IMG/VR virus record: IMGVR_UViG_3300030430_001287
Span: 2,346 to 35,007 of that record
DNA: 32,662 nt
From: a virus
Direction: 5' to 3' (one strand)
The notes beneath the pieces are model-generated. The model did not search any database, had not been told where the DNA came from, and saw only the letters and a list, made by a program, of their open reading frames with translations. Below, in pieces: positions 32,291 to 32,662 of this stretch; positions within the stretch are counted from its first letter, which is position 1, and every line of letters starts with the position of its first letter. The position numbers were made by a program, and so were the translations under genes.

Positions 32291-32662
32291 TGGTTACCAA
32301 AATCCCACACTCGATGACTACTGGTGTCATTGGTACAACAGACCTATGTAGTCAAACCCCATCGGGCAAGGCGGGAGCAAACTCTGGCAAAGTTGTTCAG
32401 TTGGACACTAATGGTGAAGTTCCGCCTGCTTTGCTCAGTCCTTGTATTGACCAACATCGGATTACTGTTGATCAAGCAATTACCACTTCTGCTGCTGACA
32501 TTGACTCAACGTGGGAACGTGTTGATACAACTGGTCAGGGCACTACTGCTTTGCAGGTATCTCAAACATCCGGCAAGTTCTTGTTTCCTGTTACCGGAAT
32601 CTACCTTGTAACTCTCCATTGTCAGATTGCACGCACTGCCAGCAACATTGATTTGATCACAG
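32290..32662 (+). CDS. Second fibre/receptor-binding protein, partial (C1q-like)
   Basis: At least 124 aa, running off the window. It starts in a TAATG overlap with the fibre gene. After a Gly/Ser/Thr-rich start (GVIGTTDLCSQTPSGKAGA) it has PPALLSP, which often precedes a trimeric fibre head, then strands ending in SGKFLFPVTGIYLVTLHCQI, a C1q-like pattern close to the one at the end of the preceding fibre. It may be a second tip or a fibre cap. Length and function are unknown because it is truncated. Confidence 0.8.
   Translation, partial: MVTKIPHSMTTGVIGTTDLCSQTPSGKAGANSGKVVQLDTNGEVPPALLSPCIDQHRITVDQAITTSAADIDSTWERVDTTGQGTTALQVSQTSGKFLFPVTGIYLVTLHCQIARTASNIDLIT

Noticed and set aside
32324-32611. 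Open frame of 95 aa at the right end
   Set aside because: Runs out of frame inside the partial second fibre gene, with no ribosome-binding site.
1-32662. tRNA genes, CRISPR arrays, insertion sequences, integrase or attachment sites
   Set aside because: None was seen by reading; the six palindromes are too short, too widely spaced and lack spacers of constant length, so they are not a CRISPR array.

Overview
The window is a 32.7 kb piece of a lytic, T7-like podovirus (Autographiviridae type). The evidence is one complete single-subunit RNA polymerase followed, all on the + strand, by a T7-ordered replication module (SSB, resolvase, primase-helicase, DNA polymerase, 5'-3' exonuclease). After it comes a T7-ordered virion module: portal, scaffold, capsid, two tail tubular proteins, four internal virion/ejection proteins and a tail fibre. 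Genes are packed with ATGA, TAATG or TGATG overlaps, and the longest gene-free stretch is about 120 bp. No host can be named from the sequence. No integrase, repressor, tRNA, CRISPR array or insertion sequence was seen. Terminase and endolysin genes are not in the window, which ends inside a gene.

Layout. (1) 1-3236: early region with seven small genes of mostly unknown function. It carries six identical copies of a 14-bp perfect palindrome (CTTGTCATGACAAG) that I found nowhere else in the window. Two UUCG-loop hairpins bracket the region, one a textbook terminator directly before the RNA polymerase gene. (2) 3237-11790: RNA polymerase and DNA metabolism. Departures from T7 are a RusA-like resolvase where T7 has endonuclease I, a DNA polymerase without the thioredoxin-binding insert, a small protein with a sigma-region-4-like helix-turn-helix between primase-helicase and polymerase, and a DUF1599-type protein after the exonuclease. 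(3) 11801-14354: gp7.3-like protein, portal and scaffold. (4) 14364-16202: ten tiny genes between scaffold and capsid, neighbours in T7. Most encode very basic peptides; the block starts with a holin-like membrane protein and ends with a lipoprotein nested out of frame, resembling an outer-membrane spanin. (5) 16254-32662: capsid with a downstream terminator, tail tubes, gp13/14/15/16-like ejection proteins, tail fibre, and the start of a second C1q-like fibre protein.

Working model (inference). Host RNA polymerase reads the early region, and the palindromes are probably operator sites for a dimeric DNA-binding protein acting on gene 1 and on the RNA polymerase gene. The phage polymerase then transcribes the replication and virion genes. 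The mini-gene block probably combines lysis functions (holin-like, spanin-like) with cationic proteins acting in head assembly or DNA packaging. The least explained items are the palindrome/terminator module and the cationic mini-gene block.
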